Shown in pieces: positions 8,708 to 16,542 of a stretch of DNA of 38,324 nucleotides. Source of the DNA: Planctomycetota bacterium (GTDB taxonomy: Bacteria; Planctomycetota; Phycisphaerae; Sedimentisphaerales; Anaerobacaceae). Numbering within the stretch: the stretch's first letter is position 1; each line of letters opens with the position of its first letter. Location of the stretch: the NCBI GenBank assembly GCA_020351025.1, contig CP070728.1, positions 1,118,429 to 1,156,752 of the forward strand, given 5' to 3'. The translations under genes and the position numbers were made by a program. Below the pieces are notes generated by a model, which saw nothing but the letters and a program-made list of their open reading frames with translations, was not told where the DNA came from and searched no databases.

Positions 8708-9646
8708 ATGAATACGAACAGGTTATTGATAGTCGGGGTAACTGCATCAGGGAAAGGTGTGTTGGCCTTTGATTTAGCCAAGCTAAATGATGCTGAAATA
8801 ATCAGTATCGACTCGATGAAAGTCTATCGGCGAATGGATATCGGCACAACCAAACCACCCAAACAGGCCCGCGAGCGGATAAATTATCACCTAATCGACG
8901 TGGTTGAGCCGAGCGAGTCTTTCAGCGTTGGGGCCTTTCTTGAGATGGCTAACGAGGCAATTGAGCAGATAAATAGGCGCAAAAAGAAAATAATCGCAGT
9001 TGGCGGAACCGCCCTGTATATAAAAGCCCTTCTGTACGGCTTATTCGAAGGACCTGGCGCAAATGAACAAATACGTGCCGAATTGAAATCAAAAGCTAAA
9101 GATAAAGGGCTGGAACAACTTCATAAGGAATTGGCGAAAATCGACCCTGTTGCAGCTGAGCACATCAGTCCAAACGATTCCAAACGTATAATCCGGGCGC
9201 TGGAGATTTACAAAATCACAGGTAAAGCCATCTCAAGCCTGCAGCATCAATGGGATGAGCAAAAAACAAAACACAACTGGACTATAATCGGCCTGAGGAG
9301 AGAAAAAAGCGTTGAAAATAAACGAATCAACAAGCGGGTAAAGAAGATGATTGCTGCAGGTCTCGTTGACGAGGTCAAATCACTGCAGGCCGAAGACAAA
9401 CCCTTAAGTAAACAAGCCCGATGTGCCATCGGCTACGCTGAGATAATTGCCTATCTAAACGGGAAGGTGAGCCTGGAAGATGCCATAGAACTGATAAAGA
9501 AGAACACCCGGCGGTTAGCAAAGAACCAAAGGACATGGTTTAAGACCTTTAACCATGTCAACTGGCTCGATATTGAGCCGGACGAACCAGCCGAAAAAAT
9601 CCTCACTCGCACAAAGATATTGTTGAATAGTAAAGGTATTTTTTAG
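8708..9646 (+). CDS. miaA: tRNA dimethylallyltransferase (MiaA) with variant P-loop
   Basis: MiaA transfers the dimethylallyl group from DMAPP to N6 of adenosine 37 in tRNAs that read UNN codons. From ATG at 8708 the protein is 312 residues. The P-loop reads GVTASGKG at residues 10-17, where the family normally has GPTASGK(S/T). DSMKVYRRMDIGTTKP follows at 35-50, then VGGTALYIKALL and a C-terminal KNQRTWFK. All but the P-loop Ser/Thr match the family. A GTG at 8690 would add six residues, but the promoter position favours 8708. It is divergent from ispA, whose pathway makes its substrate, and its end lies 3 bases from the convergent ATP-cone gene. Confidence 0.93.
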   Translation: MNTNRLLIVGVTASGKGVLAFDLAKLNDAEIISIDSMKVYRRMDIGTTKPPKQARERINYHLIDVVEPSESFSVGAFLEMANEAIEQINRRKKKIIAVGGTALYIKALLYGLFEGPGANEQIRAELKSKAKDKGLEQLHKELAKIDPVAAEHISPNDSKRIIRALEIYKITGKAISSLQHQWDEQKTKHNWTIIGLRREKSVENKRINKRVKKMIAAGLVDEVKSLQAEDKPLSKQARCAIGYAEIIAYLNGKVSLEDAIELIKKNTRRLAKNQRTWFKTFNHVNWLDIEPDEPAEKILTRTKILLNSKGIF

Positions 9647-9649
9647 AAG

Positions 9650-10225
9650 CTAAACAGTTTGGAGGTGGCGTTCGGCTCGCAGGACCGCAACGGCATCACC
9701 GACAACAAGCTGCTTTATCAGGCTGGCCGGCACTAAAGTAATCCCCATATTAAATACCTTTTCCTCAACCATTGAAGCAATCGTCCGTGCGGTTTGGCGA
9801 CTAACACTGTGCTTTGTGACAAGGTCGGCGACTATTCTTGACTTGTCCCAGCGAGACCTGCCGGCTGACTGTTCGGGTTCAAATAGTATCTGAGCATCAC
9901 TAAGCTCTTGAATGTCAATCGAAACAACCTCGGTTCGGGAGCGCTTAAGCCGGCGCCCGAAGTGATGTTCACTGAGCGCAATTGCTGCCTCTTCATACTT
10001 CGTAGCCGCCAAAACCGCTTCGATAACGGAGAATATCTCGCTGCTTGTTACCCTGCGCCGCTTTTGTTTGTGATAAAGGAAATACGTTACCACCTCCGCG
10101 AGCTGTTCAGCAATGCGTGTATCTGCTTGACCGACCTCGGCAAGAACACAACTGATAGTGCCAATGACTTTGGTGTGCAAATATTCTTCAACACTACCAT
10201 CCGCCTTGATGACTTTTAGCTGCAT
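9650..10225 (-). CDS. free-standing ATP-cone protein (ribonucleotide reductase-type regulatory module)
   Basis: Residues about 3-90 form an ATP-cone: KVIKADGSVEEY at the start and a TSSEIFSVIEAVL segment. Residues about 126-175 (WDKSRIVADL, then EEKVFNMGI and SLIKQLV) resemble the second helical module at the N-terminus of class II/III ribonucleotide reductases. No catalytic reductase domain follows; the protein ends at residue 191. ATP-cones bind ATP/dATP and act as allosteric sensors. It starts 82 bases downstream of nrdR and is probably in the same transcript, which suggests a role in nucleotide sensing. ATG at 10225 follows GAGGGG. I do not know a named family for this arrangement. Confidence 0.82.
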   Translation of the reverse strand: MQLKVIKADGSVEEYLHTKVIGTISCVLAEVGQADTRIAEQLAEVVTYFLYHKQKRRRVTSSEIFSVIEAVLAATKYEEAAIALSEHHFGRRLKRSRTEVVSIDIQELSDAQILFEPEQSAGRSRWDKSRIVADLVTKHSVSRQTARTIASMVEEKVFNMGITLVPASLIKQLVVGDAVAVLRAERHLQTV

Positions 10226-10307
10226 CCGTCCCCTCTTTCTTCACATCCTTGCTTCTCCAAAAGGTTTGGCCTTTTAGCAACACAGCCGGCAACAGCTGTT
10301 TTATCTA

Positions 10308-10799
10308 TCAAGCGTCAAAGAGCTTAGGCTGACCAGTATCGGCGGGCCGGCTGATAACTTCACTGACTTCTTCAATTAGCTCGCCTGCATCCTGGAAGTC
10401 ACGATAGACACTTGCAAAGCGAATATAAGCAACCTTATCGATCGAACGAAGGTGCTTCATCACACTTTCTCCGATGAAAGCCGATGAAACCTCCTTATCG
10501 AAGTTCCTGAATATATCCTCTTCGACCTTATCAGCTACCTGCTGAATCTGTTCGGCCGAGATAGGTCTTTTATAACAGGCCTTCTGCAGGCCTGCAATGA
10601 TTTTATCTCTGTTGAAAGGAATCCGAGAGCTGTCCTTTTTCACCACATAAAGCTTAAAGCTTTCACCTATCTTTTCATAGGTTGTAAAACGCTTTTTGCA
10701 GGCCAAGCATTGGCGCCTGCGTCGGATTACTCTGCCGGCATCGCTCGAACGCGAATCAATAACCCTATCCCTATCTTCCTTGCAAAAGGGACACCTCAC
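10308..10799 (-). CDS. nrdR: transcriptional repressor NrdR
   Basis: NrdR represses ribonucleotide reductase genes in response to the ATP/dATP balance. The N-terminal zinc ribbon has Cys3, Cys6, Cys31 and Cys34, followed by RFTTYEK. An ATP-cone starts near residue 50 (VVKKDSSRIPFNRDKIIAGL). The length of 163 residues is usual. The start codon is GTG at 10799; the CPFC motif only two codons in fixes it. The ATP-cone gene lies just downstream. No reductase gene is present in the window. Confidence 0.95.
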   Translation of the reverse strand: MRCPFCKEDRDRVIDSRSSDAGRVIRRRRQCLACKKRFTTYEKIGESFKLYVVKKDSSRIPFNRDKIIAGLQKACYKRPISAEQIQQVADKVEEDIFRNFDKEVSSAFIGESVMKHLRSIDKVAYIRFASVYRDFQDAGELIEEVSEVISRPADTGQPKLFDA

Positions 10800-11044
10800 A
10801 AGTCAGGGCCGCCTATCTATGAAAATTATTTTGAAAAACCGTCAAAAAACAATCTACATTTCGACTTTTGTTATATTCTAAGCCCAACATATAGTATGTC
10901 AAAAAAAAACTTACTGAATTCTATAATTTCGCTGAACAGAAGGCTGTTAAATTTTATTTTGGTCGTTTCCAATCCAAGGCGGGATAAACAGTAAAGAAAA
11001 AAGCTTAAAAAAACTCACAGCCTTTTTTACCGATGAATTTTTTG
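10800..11044. other. gene-free spacer between nrdR and the candidate RNA terminator
   Basis: This AT-rich stretch holds no convincing open frame and no complete NrdR-box pair that I can recognise. It must contain the nrdR promoter on the minus strand, but I cannot pick one with confidence. Confidence 0.4.
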
Positions 11045-11083
11045 TAAATAAAAAGGCCCCTGCACCGAAAGTACAGGGGCCCC
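11045..11083 (-). terminator. strong intrinsic terminator
   Basis: GGCCCCTG (11055-11062) pairs perfectly with CAGGGGCC (11074-11081) around an 11-base loop. On the minus strand the stem is followed directly by TTTTTATTT. It would end transcripts coming from the candidate RNA or from the thymidylate synthase-like gene further upstream. Confidence 0.85.
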
Positions 11084-11290
11084 AACTCGGAAAGAAACTT
11101 ATATGGCCCCCCCATAGGGTTACTTAAAACCTTATGCATAACGCAAAGGTTTTAGTATCACTCCTGCCCTGTGGTGATATTTACCAACTTCCCCCCCAAG
11201 GCAGGAATATGTAGTTAGGCTTGATATCTTTAAAAGATTGGCTGCCAGGCTTAGGAAAAATCAAGCTGGCCCTGCCCGCTTTATTCGCCC
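11045..11290 (-). ncRNA. candidate structured RNA, family not recognised
   Basis: On the minus strand about 240 bases before the terminator contain several strong stems. GCTTGAT/ATCAAGC pair 11219-11225 with 11260-11266. TCCTGCC/GGCAGGA pair 11162-11168 with 11200-11206. An AAAACCTT/AAGGTTTT stem (11126-11133 with 11146-11153) has an inner TGC/GCA helix. The GGCAGG block at 11200-11205 could instead pair with CCTGCC at 11271-11276, giving mutually exclusive folds. There is no credible reading frame. It may be an independent small RNA (a 6S-like role is possible but not shown), a long 3' UTR of the gene at 11428, or a riboswitch-like leader. The 5' end is uncertain. Confidence 0.45.
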
Positions 11291-11427
11291 AACCTTATGT
11301 AAAGTTTAATACAAAAACGGCAAAGATGCAAATCGAGATACCCACTTTTTTACTTTTTATAACAGCCCGATAAAACTCGTATCTAATAAATTATCAGGTA
11401 CAACCGGTCTAAGATAAAAATCGAATC

Positions 11428-12318
11428 TCAGCTTCTGGCTTTTGCATACCAGTCGGGGTCCTTTGTGAGGTTTTCTCTGGCCTCGAGCGTCATCATTTCA
11501 AAAGCCTGGTGATTACTTTGCCAGGCCCGTTCGGTAAACGGGCTTTGCCTCATCTTCTCTACCTCTCTGGCTACCTCATCAAAATAACTGCCGTAGATAT
11601 GCAGTGAATCACTTATGTCGACATACCTTCCCACTGTTACAGGTTTACTTGTCTTTTCAGAAATATTCTCAGCTATGATTCTTTGAAGGTCGGTAATCGC
11701 ATAGACGTTCATAAACCAAGCTTTGTAAAGGTCACGGCTTCGCCAGTGCGTATTCATATTAAGTGACAGTTTGCCGGCATCATTTGCTACCAATCTACAC
11801 CATATTCTCTGCAGGCAGGGCGGGTCATCTGTCCCTGGGTCAGCGGTAGGCATCCATGTTATCGCCTGAGCTCTGCGACTGTGCCCCGACTGGGCGAGAG
11901 TGTCGATAATATACTGAATCTGGTCGACTTTACTGAACGGCTTTGGGGAATAAGCATCCCGTATATTTTCAACCGGACAATATGCTCTTAATCGCTCATG
12001 ATAGGTATAGGTCCACTTACCCGCAGCAGGGTCTATCCAGTGGTCGTGAATACCATCAACTACCTCCTGGCGATAGGCTTCAAGCTCTGCAGGGCCTCCG
12101 GGGAAGTTCTTATGAATCCGCGGCTCGCCGAGCGGATTATTGATGGTAACTATGACTGTTGCATCCTTGCTCGGTGGGTCCACTGACTTATCATACTGGG
12201 TCCTGACATCAAGGCCCTTATCCCAGACCGCTAAAACAGCTTTCTCCCACGCTTCCGGCAAGCAGTCGGCAGTTATTGCAATCACGGGTATATTAGCCGT
12301 CGATACGGAAGTGCCCAT
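11428..12318 (-). CDS. divergent thymidylate synthase (ThyA) family protein
   Basis: The protein is 296 residues from ATG at 12318, which has a GGAGGT ribosome binding site 5 bases upstream; an ATG 12 bases earlier overlaps that site and is unlikely to be used. ThyA landmarks can be aligned: HSRR (146-149), catalytic Cys168 in PPC, RSRD (193-196), Asn204 and LHIY (239-242). The conserved Asn fits dUMP rather than dCMP as substrate. The N-terminal 110 residues and the C-terminus do not look like the E. coli enzyme and lack its usual folate-site segments, so the exact reaction is uncertain. It follows a small membrane protein gene by 27 bases. Confidence 0.75.
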   Translation of the reverse strand: MGTSVSTANIPVIAITADCLPEAWEKAVLAVWDKGLDVRTQYDKSVDPPSKDATVIVTINNPLGEPRIHKNFPGGPAELEAYRQEVVDGIHDHWIDPAAGKWTYTYHERLRAYCPVENIRDAYSPKPFSKVDQIQYIIDTLAQSGHSRRAQAITWMPTADPGTDDPPCLQRIWCRLVANDAGKLSLNMNTHWRSRDLYKAWFMNVYAITDLQRIIAENISEKTSKPVTVGRYVDISDSLHIYGSYFDEVAREVEKMRQSPFTERAWQSNHQAFEMMTLEARENLTKDPDWYAKARS

Positions 12319-12345
12319 ATATACCTCCATGTATTGTTTTGTTTT

Positions 12346-12864
12346 TTACTTAAAGAATCCTGTAAGGTCAATTTCTTCCTCAGTTATATCGTATCTTTTT
12401 CTATGTCTTTGCGGTATATCAGCAAGCATTCTCCGGGCTTTATAGTCGAATTCGCTGCCCGGGAATTTCTGAATTATCTCTCGGCAGGCATCAACCATTT
12501 TCTTATAACTGGTAATCGTCATACCCGGCAATCTGGCCATTTTTCGCTGCGCCAAAGCCCACTCGAACAGCCTGTCGGCTCCTGCCCGCTGTTCCGGCAA
12601 GAGCCCTGTAAATTGAGGCTTTGCCGGCTCAACTTTTTTTTCCGGCTCAGGGAGCTTTTTTGTTAAATGCTCCTGCTCGGCTTGTACGTCTGGTTCAGCC
12701 GTTGGCTCAGCACGCAACCTCTTCTCGTCCTCTTGCCACATATCATGAACAGTCTTCGGTTTAGCTTTTGGCTCAGATTCAGAAGACGAGAAGACACTTA
12801 CCAGAATTATCAAGCCAACAACGACAACCACAATTCCGGCCACCTTCAACCAGAACGTGTTCAC
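12346..12864 (-). CDS. small membrane-anchored protein, function unknown
   Basis: The 172-residue product starts with one transmembrane helix (about residues 7-27, Val/Ile-rich) and so is probably anchored with its bulk outside the cytoplasm. A charged, Glu/Lys/Pro-rich linker follows to about residue 85. A C-terminal helical segment (KKMVDACREIIQKFPGSEFDYKARRML) looks like a single TPR-type repeat. The start is GTG at 12864, supported by GGAGG eight bases upstream. It precedes the thymidylate synthase-like gene, probably in one operon. No family was recognised. Confidence 0.7.
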   Translation of the reverse strand: MNTFWLKVAGIVVVVVGLIILVSVFSSSESEPKAKPKTVHDMWQEDEKRLRAEPTAEPDVQAEQEHLTKKLPEPEKKVEPAKPQFTGLLPEQRAGADRLFEWALAQRKMARLPGMTITSYKKMVDACREIIQKFPGSEFDYKARRMLADIPQRHRKRYDITEEEIDLTGFFK

Positions 12865-12889
12865 AATTAAGCCTCCAGGCCTCTTTCTA

Positions 12890-12924
12890 ATTGATAATTG
12901 ATTATTGATAATTGACTATTTATA
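12890..12924. repeat. five 7-base tandem units of the ATTGATN type
   Basis: ATTGATA, ATTGATT, ATTGATA, ATTGACT and ATTTATA follow each other without gaps in the divergent spacer between the small membrane protein and riboflavin synthase. This is the cleanest example of heptamer repetition in the window. Confidence 0.7.
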
Positions 12925-12990
12925 ATGAATTTTAGCCATAGCTGCTATTTTATCAATTGTAAACAGTCAATATTAAATAGTAAATTTCGG

Positions 12991-13632
12991 ATGTTCACAG
13001 GGCTAATAGAAACAACCTGCAAAGTAAAATCGGCCCGGGCTGGCGTTGGCGGGATGCAACTGACCATAGACTTAGGCAAACTGGCAGAAGAGACCAAAAT
13101 AGGAGACAGCATCGCCATAAACGGTGCCTGCCTGACGGTTGCCAAATTACAGGGCAACCTTGCCGGTTTTGACGTGAGCGGCGAAACGCTTGCAAAGTCA
13201 ACACTTGGTCAATTAAAGCCGGCATCGCCGGTCAATGTCGAACTTGCCATAAGGGCTAACGGGCGATTGGGCGGGCATATCGTCCAGGGCCACGTTGACG
13301 GCGTCGCAACAATAAAGGCAATTAAAAGAACCAGTCAATTCGCCGATATAACATTTACAGTAAGCCCGGAACTGCTCGACCAATTAGTAGTCAAAGGCGC
13401 AGTTGCTGTCGATGGAATCTCATTGACTATAGCGAACATGAACCAGACAAGCTTTAGCGCAGCAGTAATACCGAAGACTCTGGAGAAAACGACGCTCGGT
13501 ACAGCAAAAATCGGCGACAAAGTAAATATAGAAATTGATATAATAACCAAGACAGTAAAAAAACAGCTTGAGAAGATTCTGCCGACCGGTGAAAAGTTGA
13601 CGTTAGAAAAACTAAAAGAACTGGGTTTTTGA
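12991..13632 (+). CDS. ribE: riboflavin synthase alpha subunit
   Basis: The enzyme dismutates two 6,7-dimethyl-8-ribityllumazine molecules to riboflavin. The start MFTGLIETT at 12991 is the invariant family N-terminus. Codons upstream to 12925 stay open but come from AT-rich spacer. Two tandem lumazine-binding domains are visible: the first has GDSIAINGACLTV, the second GAVAVDGISLTI, and the linker contains GHIVQGHVDG. The length of 213 residues is typical. It is followed by pdxA and rsmA in what looks like one plus-strand operon. Confidence 0.95.
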   Translation: MFTGLIETTCKVKSARAGVGGMQLTIDLGKLAEETKIGDSIAINGACLTVAKLQGNLAGFDVSGETLAKSTLGQLKPASPVNVELAIRANGRLGGHIVQGHVDGVATIKAIKRTSQFADITFTVSPELLDQLVVKGAVAVDGISLTIANMNQTSFSAAVIPKTLEKTTLGTAKIGDKVNIEIDIITKTVKKQLEKILPTGEKLTLEKLKELGF

Positions 13633-13655
13633 AACGAAACCGGTGATACAAAAAA

Positions 13656-14723
13656 ATGAACAAAAGCAGCGATAAAAACTCGATAAGCGAGCAGCTGGTG
13701 ATAGGCGTAACGATGGGCGATGCCGCTGGTATCGGGCCGGAGGTTATTGTAAAAGCTCTGGCTGACCCTGAAATTCGCCGGGCCGCAAAGTTTATCATTT
13801 TCGGTATGAATGAGCAGCTTTGCTACACTGCCGACAAAGCCGAGATTGAACCGTTCTGGGGCCGACATCAGCACGAAAAAATCAGCAGAGACTATCCGCA
13901 TAAAGTCGTTGTAGCAGATTACGATGATTGTTCTGTCCCTTCCTGGATAAAATGTCCGAGCAAGGTTGCCGGTGAGGCGTCAATACGTTTTTGTCTCGAT
14001 GCGATATATGCCGCCCAGGTTGGGATAATCGATGCTGTAGTAACAGCACCAATCAGCAAAACAAGCTGGAAGTTGGCAGGTGCCAAATGGCCCGGACATA
14101 CTGAAATGTTGGCTGAGAAGTGCAAATCACCACGAGCGGTCATGATGTTTTTGGCAGGGGCGTTAAAGATAGCCCTTGCAACAATTCACGAGGCACTTTT
14201 TGAAGTTCGGCACAAGTTCACAATCGGCTGTGTTTTCGAACCGATAGACTTACTCAATACCACGCTGAAGGAATATTTTGACATCGAAAACCCCAAGATT
14301 GGCGTTTCTGCATTGAATCCGCATGCCGGTGAGGACGGTCAATTCGGGGATGAGGAGCAGCGAATAATATCACCGGCGATTCTGTTAGCACAAGAACAAG
14401 GCATAAATTGTGAGGGACCTCTCCCAGCTGATACATTGTTTCTGCGTGCGGCCCGCGGTGAATTCGACGCTGTCGTTGCAATGTACCACGACCAAGGGAT
14501 GATACCGGTGAAACTGCTCGCATTCGAGGAGGCTGTCAATGTTACTATCGGCATACCCATAATCAGAACATCACCCGCCCACGGAACGGCTTTCGATATC
14601 GCCGGTAAGAATCTGGCCAACCCAGCCAGCATTAAATCAGCGATAAAAACAGCCATTCAAATGGCTAAAACCAAAAAAGCCTTCCAACTCGCACAAGCAG
14701 AAATCCAAGCCAATGCAGACTAA
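13656..14723 (+). CDS. pdxA: 4-hydroxythreonine-4-phosphate dehydrogenase
   Basis: PdxA oxidises 4-phosphohydroxy-L-threonine in the DXP-dependent pyridoxal 5'-phosphate pathway. The N-terminal GVTMGDAAGIGPEV is at residues 17-30. Metal-site segments WPGHTEM and YHDQGMIPVK, and the C-terminal TSPAHGTAFDIAGK, are all present. The length of 355 residues is normal. Its last 11 bases overlap the start of rsmA, an arrangement also known from other bacteria where pdxA and rsmA are coupled. Confidence 0.95.
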   Translation: MNKSSDKNSISEQLVIGVTMGDAAGIGPEVIVKALADPEIRRAAKFIIFGMNEQLCYTADKAEIEPFWGRHQHEKISRDYPHKVVVADYDDCSVPSWIKCPSKVAGEASIRFCLDAIYAAQVGIIDAVVTAPISKTSWKLAGAKWPGHTEMLAEKCKSPRAVMMFLAGALKIALATIHEALFEVRHKFTIGCVFEPIDLLNTTLKEYFDIENPKIGVSALNPHAGEDGQFGDEEQRIISPAILLAQEQGINCEGPLPADTLFLRAARGEFDAVVAMYHDQGMIPVKLLAFEEAVNVTIGIPIIRTSPAHGTAFDIAGKNLANPASIKSAIKTAIQMAKTKKAFQLAQAEIQANAD

Positions 14724-15630
14724 GCAGCAAATCCAGCAGTTGCTATTATCGGCAGGCATCAAACCAAGCAAACGGCTTGGTCAGCACTTTCTCATTGACC
14801 TGAATCTGATGCGACTGCTCATAGATTTCGTGGATATCAGCAAGGACGATATTGTGCTCGAAGTTGGGTGCGGCACGGGTTCTTTAACTGAAGGTTTAGC
14901 GGAGAAGGCCGGTTACTGCCTCGCCGTCGAGCTGGATGAGCGAATCGCCAATATCGCTAAAAAAGAACTTGCCGAAGCCAAAAACGTCGCGGTTGTCAAC
15001 ACCGATATCCTAACAAACAAAAACACCATCAATCCAACCATAACAAGCGCATTGAAGCTTGCCCGCAAAAAATACTCCGGCAGGATGCTTTTAGTTGCAA
15101 ACCTTCCTTATAACGTCGCCTCGCCCGTGATGTTAAACCTGATTATGACTAAGATAATAGTAGATGCAATGTATGTCACGGTTCAGAAGGAAGTTGCCGA
15201 CCGAATGACGGCGGAGCCCGGCAGCAAACATTACGGCACGTTGAGCATTTTTTTAGCTGGAACCGGAGAAGTAAAAACAATAAAGGTTCTAAAGCCAACG
15301 GTCTTCTGGCCCCAACCGAAGGTTGATTCGGCAATGATAAGCTATGTCCGCAAAAAAGAGAAGGTCAGCTGGATTAAAAATATGGAGCTTCTTAGAGATA
15401 CAATAAATCTTTTTATGCAACATCGCCGTAAGAAGGTAAAATCATGCACAAAATTTGCCACTGGGAACCTCGCAGAAATTCACCATTGGCCTGAAATCTT
15501 CGAGCGATGTGACATCGACCCTCACAGTCGTCCCCAACAGCTAAGACCGGAAGACTATGTTGCCATAGCAAACCTATCTCTTGCGTTTATAGATGCAAAA
15601 ATTGTAAGCCCTCTCAGCCAAGACAACTAA
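14713..15630 (+). CDS. rsmA: 16S rRNA (adenine(1518/1519)-N6)-dimethyltransferase
   Basis: RsmA/KsgA dimethylates two adjacent adenosines near the 3' end of 16S rRNA. GQHFL is at residues 23-27. The SAM-binding motif VLEVGCGTGSLT is near 48-59, and the catalytic NLPYN is in the middle of the protein. The C-terminal helical domain includes QHRRKKVKS. The ATG lies inside the end of pdxA. The stop codon overlaps by four bases with the end of the convergent fumarase gene. Confidence 0.95.
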   Translation: MQTKQQIQQLLLSAGIKPSKRLGQHFLIDLNLMRLLIDFVDISKDDIVLEVGCGTGSLTEGLAEKAGYCLAVELDERIANIAKKELAEAKNVAVVNTDILTNKNTINPTITSALKLARKKYSGRMLLVANLPYNVASPVMLNLIMTKIIVDAMYVTVQKEVADRMTAEPGSKHYGTLSIFLAGTGEVKTIKVLKPTVFWPQPKVDSAMISYVRKKEKVSWIKNMELLRDTINLFMQHRRKKVKSCTKFATGNLAEIHHWPEIFERCDIDPHSRPQQLRPEDYVAIANLSLAFIDAKIVSPLSQDN

Positions 15631-16490
15631 ATAACCGCCGGTTTATGTCGGTGGCTGTGGCATTCGATATTGACGGCTACAGGCAGTGAAGCAATATGGC
15701 AGGGGGCGGTCTCCACTAAACAAGCTAAAGCGGTAGTGTTGCCGCCGATTCCCTGTGGGCCGATGCCGAGCGCATTTATGCGCGAAAGTAAATCCGCCTC
15801 AAGCTCTGCGTAAAAATCATCAGCGTTTTTTGATGTTAAATCTCGCAGCAGCGCTTTTTTACTCAGCAGACAGCTTAATTCAAAATTACCCCCAATTCCC
15901 ACGCCGACAACGAATGGCGGACAGGCGTCGGCACCAGCCTGTTTGGCAACATCAACAACCCAGTCAATTATCTGGTCCCTATCCGCTGTGGGTTTGAACA
16001 TTTTAAACTGGCTTTTATTCTCACAGCCTCCGCCCTTAGTCATAACGGCTATTTTCAACTTATCGCCTGGGATGATTGAGTGATGAATTACTGCAGGTGT
16101 GTTTGAGTCGGTGTTCTTGCGATGATTTAGAGGGTCAGCAACGACACTTTTTCGCAGGTACCCATTTTCGCAGGCCGCCTTAACACCGGAATTTATTGCA
16201 TCAAACAGCGTTGCTTGTGTCTGGTCGGCAGGCAGCTTAACAGCAACATCGGTTCCCTGTTCGACAAAAACTACCACAAGGCCGGTATCCTGACACAGCG
16301 GTATCGATTCAGTCTTTGCAATGCGGGCATTTTCGATGAGTTGATTCAGTATTCTCGCCGCACCCGGAGCGGACTCGGCTTTTGCAGCCTTTTCGAGAGC
16401 GGCTAAAACATCGTCGGGAAGTTCATAGGCAGCTGATATGCAAAGCGATTCGACAGTTTTAGCAATCTTTTCAAATTCGATATGTCGCAC
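15627..16490 (-). CDS. class I fumarate hydratase, alpha (N-terminal) subunit
   Basis: This corresponds to the alpha half of the oxygen-sensitive 4Fe-4S fumarase/tartrate dehydratase family. Visible marks are LCQDTG with Cys66, KGGGCENKSQ, GVGIGGNFE and LGIGPQGIGGNT. The protein is 287 residues and begins at GTG 16490. A separate beta subunit is needed for activity and normally lies next to alpha, but no such gene is adjacent here. Fumarate is also a product of aspartate metabolism, though no link to nadB is implied by position. Confidence 0.9.
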   Translation of the reverse strand: MRHIEFEKIAKTVESLCISAAYELPDDVLAALEKAAKAESAPGAARILNQLIENARIAKTESIPLCQDTGLVVVFVEQGTDVAVKLPADQTQATLFDAINSGVKAACENGYLRKSVVADPLNHRKNTDSNTPAVIHHSIIPGDKLKIAVMTKGGGCENKSQFKMFKPTADRDQIIDWVVDVAKQAGADACPPFVVGVGIGGNFELSCLLSKKALLRDLTSKNADDFYAELEADLLSRINALGIGPQGIGGNTTALACLVETAPCHIASLPVAVNIECHSHRHKPAVI

Positions 16491-16500
16491 AATATTAATA

Positions 16501-16542
16501 TCTCGTGGTTCGCGCTTCGTCCCTCAACCCACTAATCACGAC
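16501..16542. repeat. degenerate 7-base units (TCTCGTG/GTTCGCG/CTTCGTC and following)
   Basis: Three units share a CG in the same place, followed by CCTCAAC, CCACTAA and TCACGAC in the same frame. They fill the spacer between the propeller gene and the fumarase gene. Confidence 0.4.

Noticed and set aside
11000-11140. A 43-codon minus-strand frame from ATG at 11138
   Set aside because: It runs straight through the strong terminator hairpin and has no ribosome binding site.
13335-13901. Open frame of 188 codons on the minus strand
   Set aside because: Antisense to riboflavin synthase and pdxA, which are both well supported.
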